A stretch of DNA of 22,399 nucleotides from a virus: positions 1 through 22,399 of the IMG/VR virus record IMGVR_UViG_3300046516_000177, one strand, 5' to 3'. Below are positions 15,279 to 22,055 of this stretch, piece by piece. Under the pieces are notes generated by a model that saw only the letters and a program-made list of their open reading frames with translations, was not told the DNA's origin and made no database searches. The translations under genes and the position numbers were made by a program. Numbering within the stretch: the first letter of the stretch is position 1; each line of letters starts with the position of its first letter.

Positions 15279-17393
15279 TTAAGCTGTTGCTTTGATCGGA
15301 GCGTTACGCCGCGGGATATTCTGCTTCGCCCGCTGTGCGTTTCTGTGCTTCTCTTGCGCCGCCAGCTCACGCATCTTGAAGACATGCTCTTCGCGGCGTT
15401 CCTGCATCTGGAGCGCAATACTGGCCCGTTCCGCATTGGCCCGTTCGCGCTCCAATTGGAGGTCGGCGGCGTTGTTCTGCATCTCGGCTTGCGTCGCAGC
15501 GGCATTGGCCTGGGTGGCCATGTGCGCCTTGGCAATTTCTGCCTGTCCGCGCGCCTGCGCCGTCTGTGCGCCGATTTGCGCGGCCTGTATCTTGGCCTGC
15601 ACTGCCGGATCAGGAGCCGGTGGCTGGCTCATCATTTTTATGATCTTTTGCTTGATGCTGTCGGCCAATGGCATCAACTCGATCAGCGCGCCGGGTGGCA
15701 CCGTCCCAGGCGGCATGTGCGAGAGTGTTTCAAATGCATCCTGCATCAGGTTGGCGTTGTCCGGCCCCTCGTCCAGCACGATCTCGACTTCGATGTCGCC
15801 GATCACATTGATGAAGCCGGGACGGCCGAATTGATCTTTGCCGAAACCGTTGATCTGGATCAGCTTCTGGGTGTCGTCGGTGCCGACCCGGATGAACCGT
15901 TCCTGGTTCCAGGTGCGTTTGACGATATTCCACACGGTACGATAAACACGCAGTTTCCACGCGCGATACGCCAATATAAACGAACCGAGTTCAGCGATGC
16001 CGGCCTTCTGAAGGTAATTAATCGCCACCCCTGAATGAAACGTGCTGTCATCCGCTCCGATGGCGTCGGGTCGTATGTTGGCAAACCCATCGATTTCGCT
16101 CGTCGCTGTCTGCATGAGTTGCAGTTGCGCCGCCAGGTCGGCCTGCCGATCGTCCGGCATCGGCTTCTCGAAGCCCTTGTTGTATTCTACCCATCCGTCT
16201 GGGCGCGAGCTTTCGCGGCGAGCTGTTTCCACATCGTCAACCGAGCCTTTCTGCGCGAAAGTGCGCGTAACGTTCGAGATAAAGAGCGCCTTGGACCGGC
16301 GCTGGTTGACTTCGTCTTGCGGACCTTTGAGGTTGCGGACGAAACCATAGCGATCTCCATCGTGGTCGACCGCGGCCGAGAACATCACGTAGCGGTTCAT
16401 CGGCCTGTTGCGCTCATCGAGGAACGGCGACACGCCCTGATCAAGCAAAATGAAGCTGCAATAGAACGCCCAGTACCATTTGCCTTTGTGCTTGTACCAG
16501 TGCTCGATCAGTCGAAGTCTTTGCTCGTTGACATAGACCCACTTGAACTCGCGATCCGAATGTGTCGTGAGATCGAAGCCCGTGTCGACCATGAGGGTTC
16601 TAAGCTCTTCCTCCTTGTCGGGGAAAAGCTCGATTGCCGCCTCCACGTCCAACCATTTAGCAATACCCATATAACGGGCGTCACTAAAATCAGGCTTGTA
16701 AGAACGAGGATCGTAGAAAAAATCATCGCCGAAAATAAAATCACCGCCAATATCCGGGTCGCCATGGTCGCCTTCGATCAGCTTGAGCTCGATTCCGCCG
16801 ATGCCGTCGATGGCGGCCTGCTTGGTGCATTCGAAGTCGAGATATTTGAAATCCATCCCATCGAGTGCGGCGCGGATGCACTGCGTGGCGAGCTCGGCAC
16901 CCCCGGCATTCTTAGGCGATCGGGGAAAAGCCTTCGGGTCTTGGCGAAGTCGCTGCACAAGCGCTGTGATGCCGTCAACTTTTCGGTTGATCCTGTTGAA
17001 TGTGATGATCGGTTGCTTGCGCTGCCGGAGGATGCGGATTTCCTCCGCCGTCCAGTGCGCGCCGTGGTAGTAGTGGCGCGAGACTTTCTGCTCCTCATAT
17101 TCCAGCACCTTCGTTGCCAGATAGTCGGTGTATTGCTGCCGTAGCCGCGTGACCGGGAAATAGCCGTCCTCGTCGCCCGAGAAGTCGTATTCGTCGGGCG
17201 CCTCGGTGCCCCAATTGCCTACTGTTCCGGTCTGCGACTTGAAGCCGGGATTATTCTGCGCCGCCCGGCGCCCCATGGTATCGCCGCCGAATTGCCGCCC
17301 GCCGAGCACGCCGACGCCCGAGAGAATATTGCGCCTCGGGAGCTGATCGCCCGGATTGCTCTGCGATCGTGCCGGGAGGCCGCCGAATGCCAT
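15279..17393 (-). CDS. Portal protein, P22-type
   Basis: The 704-residue protein starts MAFGGLPARS with AGAGGTG just before the ATG, overlapping the terminase stop region, so this start is favoured over the internal Met-40. The first 70 residues are Gly-rich and look disordered. Residues 85-150 (YTDYLATKVLEYEEQKVSRH, then TFNRINRKVDGI) and the later DFIFGDDFFYDPRSY and NRYVMFSAAVDHDGDRYGFV segments match the P22 portal family, which is also about 725 residues long. The C-terminal 110 residues are an Ala/Gln/Glu/Arg-rich helix (QAAQIGAQTAQARGQAEIAK) that could form the barrel or a coiled coil. It forms the dodecameric DNA gate at one capsid vertex and docks the terminase, whose gene is directly upstream. 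Confidence 0.88.
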   Translation of the reverse strand: MAFGGLPARSQSNPGDQLPRRNILSGVGVLGGRQFGGDTMGRRAAQNNPGFKSQTGTVGNWGTEAPDEYDFSGDEDGYFPVTRLRQQYTDYLATKVLEYEEQKVSRHYYHGAHWTAEEIRILRQRKQPIITFNRINRKVDGITALVQRLRQDPKAFPRSPKNAGGAELATQCIRAALDGMDFKYLDFECTKQAAIDGIGGIELKLIEGDHGDPDIGGDFIFGDDFFYDPRSYKPDFSDARYMGIAKWLDVEAAIELFPDKEEELRTLMVDTGFDLTTHSDREFKWVYVNEQRLRLIEHWYKHKGKWYWAFYCSFILLDQGVSPFLDERNRPMNRYVMFSAAVDHDGDRYGFVRNLKGPQDEVNQRRSKALFISNVTRTFAQKGSVDDVETARRESSRPDGWVEYNKGFEKPMPDDRQADLAAQLQLMQTATSEIDGFANIRPDAIGADDSTFHSGVAINYLQKAGIAELGSFILAYRAWKLRVYRTVWNIVKRTWNQERFIRVGTDDTQKLIQINGFGKDQFGRPGFINVIGDIEVEIVLDEGPDNANLMQDAFETLSHMPPGTVPPGALIELMPLADSIKQKIIKMMSQPPAPDPAVQAKIQAAQIGAQTAQARGQAEIAKAHMATQANAAATQAEMQNNAADLQLERERANAERASIALQMQERREEHVFKMRELAAQEKHRNAQRAKQNIPRRNAPIKATA

Positions 17394-17402
17394 TACCCAC
17401 CT

Positions 17403-18896
17403 CTACATTGCCAGGAAGCTATCGGTGACGGGCTCGTTCTCGAACGGCTTGTAGCCGGTCTCTTCCTCGAGGATCGGCGCCTTGGGCTTGCGCCCGCTCG
17501 ATACCTGGTCGAGGAGCTGTCCCAGCAGCCCCAGCGCGTCCACCTGGTCGTCGTGCTTGCCGGCCGGGAAGCTCAGGAGCTCGGAGCGGAATGCCGCATA
17601 CCAGGGCGCCGCGGTCGGGACGTGCAGCCCCTGCAGCGCCATGCGGCCGCGGATGGACTGCGCCCGCACCGCCTTGTCGCCGCGGGTCGGAAACTGCTCG
17701 CGCCCGATCCAAGCCTTGCGCTCGATCAGCCGCTGGTCGAGGAACGGCCCGATGCCGGACTTGATCTGGCCCTGCTCCTCGGCCCACAGCCACGGCTTCC
17801 ATTCCAGCACGAGGTCGCAGACGCCCTCGACCCAGACATCCGACGAGGCCTGCTTGCGCCACAGATCCAAGAGCCACATCTGGCCCTCGGGATCGACGCC
17901 CACGATCACATGCACCGTGTAGTCGCCGCCGTCCGAGGTCACCGCATAGTCCGAGGCGCCATACACGTTGAGCGTGGCGCGCGCCGGCGCCTTGCTGTAC
18001 GGCCGCAGCCACTCCTCCTTGAAATAGTCTCCGGTCTCGGGCGTCGGCCGCTGCTGGTAGAGCGCCGACCAGTTGCGCGGGATCTGGGTGGCCTTTTCCC
18101 GCGCCAGGAACCTGGCATAGCCGTAGGCGTCATCCCACAGCCATTCGCCGGGCGCGCGGCCCAACGGATCGTTCTCCTCGGCCTCGGCCGGCAGCGAGAG
18201 CACGCTCCAGCGGTCGCCGCTGCCTTTGGCCATCTCCTCGAGCACCCGGCCGGCCAGATCCACCTCGTGCCATCTGGTCTGAATCAGCACCACGAAACCG
18301 CCAGGCCGCAGCCGCGTCAGCAGGTCCGACTTGTACCACTCCCAGGTCCGCTCCCTCACCGTCTCGGAGTCCGCGTCCTCGCGCGAGCGGATCGGGTCAT
18401 CGATGATGGCGCCATCGGCGCGGAAGCCGGTGATGCCTGTTCCAACGCCTGCCGCATAGTATTCGCCACCCGACGCAAGCGCCCAGCGTCCCGCTGCTTG
18501 GCTGTCTTGCGAAAGAACCGCCGCCAGCGTCGGGCCATGCTCGGCGATCAGATTGCGGACCTTGCGGCCCCATTTCTGCGCAAGCTCGGTGGTATGCGAG
18601 GCCGCAATGATCGAGCGGCCAGGCGCACGAGCCATGAACCATGGCGGAAACAGTATCGAGCCGTAAGTCGACTTGGCCGAGCCGGGCGGCATAAAGACAG
18701 CCAGACGATCTATTTCGCCATTGGCAACCTGCGTCAGCTTCTCGATCAGCAACCGATGGTGCCGCGCCGGCTCATAGCCGCAGTGGCGCGCCCAGGCGAC
18801 CAGTGAAGCCCTAATGTGTCGTCGTTTCAGGAGGTTCCGGGCTGCCGTCTGCGGTGAGATAGGCGGCAAGCTCGTCGTCGGTGAGCTGTTCAACAT
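17403..18896 (-). CDS. terL: Terminase large subunit (packaging ATPase/nuclease)
   Basis: The 497-residue protein has a Walker A variant MPPGSAKSTYGS at residues 69-80 and a Walker B-type DGAIIDDPIRSREDAD at about 161-175 (acidic D166/D167). A likely coupling segment VVLIQTRWHEVDLAGR lies at about 202-217. The C-terminal RNase-H-like nuclease shows GASDYAVTSDGGDYTV at about 313-328 and HDDQVDALG at 448-456, placing the acidic metal ligands. It cuts concatemeric DNA and drives it into the capsid through the portal. The ATG at 18896 overlaps the small terminase by 86 bases and lacks a clear ribosome site, so the exact start is uncertain. The ending TAG is nine bases before the portal ATG. Confidence 0.93.
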   Translation of the reverse strand: MLNSSPTTSLPPISPQTAARNLLKRRHIRASLVAWARHCGYEPARHHRLLIEKLTQVANGEIDRLAVFMPPGSAKSTYGSILFPPWFMARAPGRSIIAASHTTELAQKWGRKVRNLIAEHGPTLAAVLSQDSQAAGRWALASGGEYYAAGVGTGITGFRADGAIIDDPIRSREDADSETVRERTWEWYKSDLLTRLRPGGFVVLIQTRWHEVDLAGRVLEEMAKGSGDRWSVLSLPAEAEENDPLGRAPGEWLWDDAYGYARFLAREKATQIPRNWSALYQQRPTPETGDYFKEEWLRPYSKAPARATLNVYGASDYAVTSDGGDYTVHVIVGVDPEGQMWLLDLWRKQASSDVWVEGVCDLVLEWKPWLWAEEQGQIKSGIGPFLDQRLIERKAWIGREQFPTRGDKAVRAQSIRGRMALQGLHVPTAAPWYAAFRSELLSFPAGKHDDQVDALGLLGQLLDQVSSGRKPKAPILEEETGYKPFENEPVTDSFLAM

Positions 18897-19281
18897 TGCG
18901 GTTCAGATGCTCGCTCTTCTCGATCCTCATGCCCGAGAGAATGCCCTTCTCCTTGATGGCGGCGACGGCTGCGGCGGGATTCTTGATCTTCATGGCCAGG
19001 ACACGGGCCTCCTCGGCCTCGGCGATCAGCGAGGCCACGGTGGTCGCGGAGCGCACCGCGGCGATGGCCTGGAGCTTCAGCGTGCGGGCCATGGCGGTGG
19101 CCTGGATTTCGTCAATGCGCGCTCTCACCGCGGGATGGTGCGCCAGGCGATGGCCGTTCGTGCCGGTGCAGGGCTTACCTTTCGCATAGCCGGCGAGTTC
19201 ATTGGCCTCCACCATGCTCTTGCCGGATGCCAGCGCCTGGGCCAGCAACTCACGTCGGGTGTCTTTCAGTGGTCCGCTCAT
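18811..19281 (-). CDS. terS: Terminase small subunit-like protein
   Basis: I choose the ATG at 19281 (MSGPLKDTRRELLAQALASG; 156 residues) because GGA lies at the right distance, inside the first codons of the longer alternative start at 19293. Residues 8-60 (ELLAQALASGKSMVEANELA, then GYAKGKPCTGTNGHRLAHHP) look like the helix-turn-helix of small terminases. A long Ala-rich helical centre (ATTVASLIAEAEEARVLAMK) follows for oligomerisation, and the acidic C-terminal tail LTDDELAAYLTADGSPEPPE may contact the large subunit. It sits directly upstream of the large subunit. It would recognise phage DNA and regulate the motor. Function is inferred from position and domain pattern. Confidence 0.78.
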   Translation of the reverse strand: MSGPLKDTRRELLAQALASGKSMVEANELAGYAKGKPCTGTNGHRLAHHPAVRARIDEIQATAMARTLKLQAIAAVRSATTVASLIAEAEEARVLAMKIKNPAAAVAAIKEKGILSGMRIEKSEHLNRNVEQLTDDELAAYLTADGSPEPPETTTH

Positions 19282-19549
19282 TGATGATTCCATCGACCGC
19301 CCAGTGGACGGCCTCCTCTATCCGCTGCCGGGAGATCGAGAACGATCGGCTCGAGCCGAACTCCCGCAGCAATGCCTTGAACGCCTGCGCCTGCGCCCGG
19401 ATGGCCTTGACCTTGGCGAGCTTGTCGGCCTGCGGGTCGAAGCTGTGCGTGGTCGGCACGTCCTCCACGACCGCGGCGGCATCCGTGAACTGCTCGCCGC
19501 CGATCGTCTCGACCTTCATCCGATCGGCTCGTCGCAGTGCATTGGCCAT
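19250..19549 (-). CDS. Hypothetical accessory protein, 99 residues
   Basis: The gene starts at ATG just after the TAA of the previous gene and overlaps the small terminase start by about 32 bases. The product MANALRRADRMKVETIGGEQ contains an acidic, variable middle and a helical region DKLAKVKAIRAQAQAFKALL, ending SISRQRIEEAVHWAVDGIIN. It has no signal peptide or metal motif. It may be a packaging or DNA-binding accessory, but nothing in the sequence shows this. Function unknown. Confidence 0.75.
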   Translation of the reverse strand: MANALRRADRMKVETIGGEQFTDAAAVVEDVPTTHSFDPQADKLAKVKAIRAQAQAFKALLREFGSSRSFSISRQRIEEAVHWAVDGIINERTTERHPT

Positions 19550-19552
19550 AGC

Positions 19553-20053
19553 TTACCCGCCTTCGGGCGGGTTGCGGTTGCCGCCGCCGTAGTAGTTCCG
19601 CCCGCTGCCACCCGGGCCGCCGGTGCGCTTGGCCGGGGGGCCCTTGACGCCGACGCTCTTCTTGCCCTTGGCGCTCACCTTCCCGCCGGCCGGAAACGTC
19701 TTGCCCTGGCCGCGCGGGAACTTGTCGATCTGGTAGCGCGTCGGCGTCTGGCTCGCACCCACATGGCCGCCCTGCGTCGACTTGGAGCGCTGCGCCGAGC
19801 CTACCTTGCCGCTCATGCCCTTGTTGCGGCTCGGCGCCGACTTGGCCCGATCGGCCTGCGTCATCTTCGAGTTGATCTCATCGACCCGCGCAATGGCGTG
19901 GCCGAGGCCGTGCGCCTCGCCCTCGTCCTTCTGGCGGCCATGGAACGGCGCCATCTTGGACTTCTGCACCTTGGTGGAGTTGTTGATGGCGTTCTGCACG
20001 CCCTTGGACGACACCAAGCCGCGCCGCGCCAGTGCTCGCATCGATTCAGCCAT
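19553..20053 (-). CDS. Basic Gly/Lys-rich hypothetical protein, 166 residues
   Basis: The ATG follows AGGAGG with ideal spacing (six bases), one of the strongest ribosome sites in the window. The product has a short helical N-terminus (MAESMRALARRGLVSSKGVQ) and a middle with KMAPFHGRQKDEGEAHGLGH then AIARVDEI. The C-terminal half is disordered and strongly basic, rich in Gly, Lys, Ser and Pro (KGKKSVGVKGPPAKRTGGPG). Such composition suits nucleic-acid binding or a packaged basic protein. No family recognised. A small inverted repeat at the 3' end (CCCGCC-CGAA-GGCGGG on the transcript) lies inside its last codons. Confidence 0.75.
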   Translation of the reverse strand: MAESMRALARRGLVSSKGVQNAINNSTKVQKSKMAPFHGRQKDEGEAHGLGHAIARVDEINSKMTQADRAKSAPSRNKGMSGKVGSAQRSKSTQGGHVGASQTPTRYQIDKFPRGQGKTFPAGGKVSAKGKKSVGVKGPPAKRTGGPGGSGRNYYGGGNRNPPEGG

Positions 20054-20070
20054 GATCGCCTCCTATGCGA

Positions 20071-20331
20071 CTATGTCGCCTTGGGTTCCGGCTCGGTAGA
20101 CGGCGGGTCCGGGTCCATCTCGGCGTAGAGCGCCCGCAGCTCGGCCACCACGGCCGGCGCCGGCGCCGTGCCCTGTGCGTGACGGGCCGCAACATCGTCA
20201 ACCGCCGCCTTGAACCGCTCCAGCCACGGCTTGGCCTGCTCGCCGAGCTCGGCTTGCTGCGCCGGCGTGAGGTCGCCCTCGGCCAACGGCGCGTCCTCGT
20301 GCTCGGCGTACTTGTCCTGCTTCTTGCTCAT
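20071..20331 (-). CDS. Small acidic hypothetical protein, 86 residues
   Basis: The ATG overlaps the upstream TGA by four bases (ATGA) and has AGGAG at six bases. The product MSKKQDKYAEHEDAPLAEGD is followed by a helical segment TPAQQAELGEQAKPWLERFK and an Ala/Glu/Pro-rich tail ending TEPEPKAT. It is soluble, without motifs. It belongs to the tightly packed accessory genes before the small terminase. Function unknown. Confidence 0.72.
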   Translation of the reverse strand: MSKKQDKYAEHEDAPLAEGDLTPAQQAELGEQAKPWLERFKAAVDDVAARHAQGTAPAPAVVAELRALYAEMDPDPPSTEPEPKAT

Positions 20332-20540
20332 TTCCGGCTCCTCGCCTTGTCCAGCGCCCGATCGGAGATCAGGCCGCGCTTCTTGAGCTTCTTGACGCGC
20401 ACCGGCAGCGCCGAGCGCTTCTTGCCGGTGTCGGCCTCGTTGAACTCACGGCCGACCGACTGCGGCACGCCGCCATAGCCGCCGGGCGTATGGGCAGCTG
20501 CGGCCATCAGTCGAGACTGGGATTGCGATACGCTCGGCAT
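20328..20540 (-). CDS. Small basic phage protein, 70 residues
   Basis: The ATG lies right after the stop of the metallopeptidase-like gene (TGAATG). The product begins MPSVSQSQSRLMAAAAHTPG and contains GGVPQSVGREFNEADTGKK, then a very basic tail ending KKRGLISDRALDKARSRK. The pattern S..Q.RLM.AAAH.P......GVPQ.V..EF..AD.GK is one I recall from small uncharacterised podovirus proteins in this genome position. It is not a named family to me. Function unknown. Confidence 0.75.
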   Translation of the reverse strand: MPSVSQSQSRLMAAAAHTPGGYGGVPQSVGREFNEADTGKKRSALPVRVKKLKKRGLISDRALDKARSRK

Positions 20541-21281
20541 TCAGCGCCTGCCTTTTGTTTCACGGGAAACGTATCGCTCACACTGTCTGTTGTTTCTCAC
20601 CAGCCCGCAGACGAGCTCGCACGTCGAGAGATCCTTGCCCGGCTGCTCGTACATGGCGCAGTCGGCACACTTGCGCCCCGCCATGCGATACATCACGCTC
20701 GGATCGCCCTTGGCCAATTTGAATGCGTCGGTGACGCCCTTGGCGCGGAATATCCGCAGCAATTCCTTGTCGCGCGCGCTCGGCTCGTCGAGATACGGGC
20801 CGGCCCACAGATCCTTCGGCACCTTGACCGGATCGCGCTTGGCGCAGGCCGCGAGCGCGCCCTCGAGCGCGTCCTCGTAACGATCGGCTTTGCCTTTGCC
20901 CAGGATGGCCTCGGCAGCCTCGTATTCCTTGGCGGTCGCCATGCCATGCGCGGCCTGGTAGACGTCAACGGGGTTATCGCCGTCGTCGACCGACTTCTCG
21001 GTGTGCTCGTGCTCGACAAAGCAGTTGATGATCTGTTTCCAGCCCATGCCGCGGACGCAGACCTTGCCGGCTCGCACATCGTCGTAAAGCCGCCGATCGA
21101 TGTAGACCATGCGACTGTCGACCGACACGCCGCCCGCATACGGGATGTCGTGGCTAGTATCGAGCTTCACCGGCTTGGCGTAGTGCTTCGAGGTGTCGGC
21201 CTCACCTAAAACGAGGTACAGCTCTTCGGTTGTTTTCGCCGCGTGCTTCAAATGCCCTACTGACATCGTGAAGCCATCCAT
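20541..21281 (-). CDS. Metallopeptidase-like protein with C-terminal Cys cluster
   Basis: The 246-residue product could start at 21281 or at the second ATG at 21266 (MSVGHLKHAA); neither has a clear ribosome site. Residues 46-130 resemble a phage family with the order IDRRLYDDVR, then FVEHEHTEKS (H91, E92, H93, E95), then VYQAAHGMATAKEYE (H112, E119). The His/Glu arrangement suggests a metal site but does not match HExxH. After a linker, residues 205-237 form a compact cluster C205-x2-C208, C221, C225, C234 (RKCADCAMYEQPG, then CELVCGLV), reminiscent of high-potential iron-sulfur or small zinc modules. It is the first gene after the candidate promoter. Enzyme activity and cofactor are both inferred. 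Confidence 0.8.
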   Translation of the reverse strand: MDGFTMSVGHLKHAAKTTEELYLVLGEADTSKHYAKPVKLDTSHDIPYAGGVSVDSRMVYIDRRLYDDVRAGKVCVRGMGWKQIINCFVEHEHTEKSVDDGDNPVDVYQAAHGMATAKEYEAAEAILGKGKADRYEDALEGALAACAKRDPVKVPKDLWAGPYLDEPSARDKELLRIFRAKGVTDAFKLAKGDPSVMYRMAGRKCADCAMYEQPGKDLSTCELVCGLVRNNRQCERYVSRETKGRR

Positions 21282-21434
21282 GGGGTGAGGGAGTGGGGCC
21301 GTCCGCTAAAGCGGCCACACCCTAGGTCCGGCGGCGTGCTGCCGGCCGGGAAAGGAAACGAGCGGCTCAGTCGGATGGGGGGGTCAAACCGCCCGTCTGT
21401 GCTGACAGGGCGCAACACAAAGAGTGTATATTCC
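21282..21434 (-). other. Structured leader region without a supported gene
   Basis: The 150 bases between the candidate promoter and the next gene contain several short hairpins. One pairs CGCCC/GGGCG with an inner TGT/ACA stem (21390-21412). A second pairs CCGGC/GCCGG (21328-21345). A third is CCGC-TTTA-GCGG (21303-21314). No good terminator is present. A 59-codon frame from an ATG at 21436, with a fair ribosome site, crosses the region but looks non-coding in composition. The region may be an untranslated leader. Confidence 0.35.
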
Positions 21435-21463
21435 ATTGTCCCCTCAGTTCTAGGTGCCGTCAA
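21435..21463 (-). promoter_or_regulatory. Candidate sigma70-type promoter
   Basis: On the minus strand TTGACG at 21458-21463 and GACAAT at 21435-21440 are separated by exactly 17 bases. The -35 box matches the consensus at five of six positions and the -10 at four of six. It lies just after the stop of the 181-residue gene and would transcribe the accessory, terminase and head genes. It is the only promoter-like pair I found in the larger gaps. Confidence 0.4.
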
Positions 21464-21466
21464 GTT

Positions 21467-22012
21467 TTAAACGCATGGGCGGCCTTCTCTGCCCCGCCTA
21501 TCCAACCCGTAGAAGCCCACCAGCGCCGTCAGCCCGGCCCGCAGTTCGGCCACCGACACCAACGGGTCTGGTTCCAGGTCAAGGATCGCCACCAACCGCA
21601 CCGCACCCGAAGACCTAAGCCCGGTGTCCTGTAGCGCGCGCATGGCACCCAAATACATCTCCAACCGCCGCCGGCATTCGCAAGCAGCCGCCAGGCACAC
21701 CATCCGCTCGCCGTCCCACCGCGGTACGCAGGCGTAGCCGCTGCCGTGCGCGCCATTGCCGGGTGTCCCGATACTCGCCCGATACTCGCCCACCGTCACC
21801 TGGAAACGCTGCCCAGCCTCGTGCTGCTCGTCGCTGATCGAGCCCATGAGGTTCAGCCGACCGAGCGCCGTTGCGGCCTTCTCGGAGAGCCGCAGGCTGG
21901 CCGGAAGCGTCCGCCGGTGCGGCTGCTCGCTGGTGGCGATACGGCCAGACAAGTCCTTGACTTCGCGGGACAAATATCCGCGTTGCGTGCGTTTTCGGCC
22001 GGCTCTGGACAT
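21467..22012 (-). CDS. Hypothetical phage protein, possible regulator, 181 residues
   Basis: I start at the ATG at 22012 (MSRAGRKRTQRGYLSREVKD) because the longer frame would overlap the previous gene by about 70 bases and its extra part is low-complexity. The basic N-terminus AGRKRTQRG resembles small alphaproteobacterial phage proteins beginning RAGRKRK. A helical region follows: AATALGRLNLMGSISDEQHE, then AGQRFQVTVGEYRA, a pattern seen in those same proteins. The C-terminal half has AACECRRRLEMYLGAMRAL and LVSVAELRAGLTALVGFYGL, with Cys in ACECRRRL. The position before late genes would fit a late-gene regulator, but I have no direct evidence. Function unknown. Confidence 0.72.
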   Translation of the reverse strand: MSRAGRKRTQRGYLSREVKDLSGRIATSEQPHRRTLPASLRLSEKAATALGRLNLMGSISDEQHEAGQRFQVTVGEYRASIGTPGNGAHGSGYACVPRWDGERMVCLAAACECRRRLEMYLGAMRALQDTGLRSSGAVRLVAILDLEPDPLVSVAELRAGLTALVGFYGLDRRGREGRPCV

Positions 22013-22055
22013 GAAATTCGGGGACCTTCGGCAGTGATACTTACCTATTCGACGG

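Noticed and set aside
16035-17144. 369-codon plus-strand open frame
   Set aside because: It is antisense to the portal gene and has no recognisable motif or ribosome site.
17292-18806. 504-codon plus-strand open frame
   Set aside because: It is antisense to the large terminase and portal, whose motifs are clear; the plus-strand product is Arg/Leu/Pro-rich with no domain pattern.
21257-21436. Small minus-strand frame with a fair ribosome site
   Set aside because: It overlaps the next gene and its start overlaps the candidate -10 box; the product is Pro/Ser/Arg-rich with no pattern. I prefer an untranslated leader, but a real leader peptide is not excluded.
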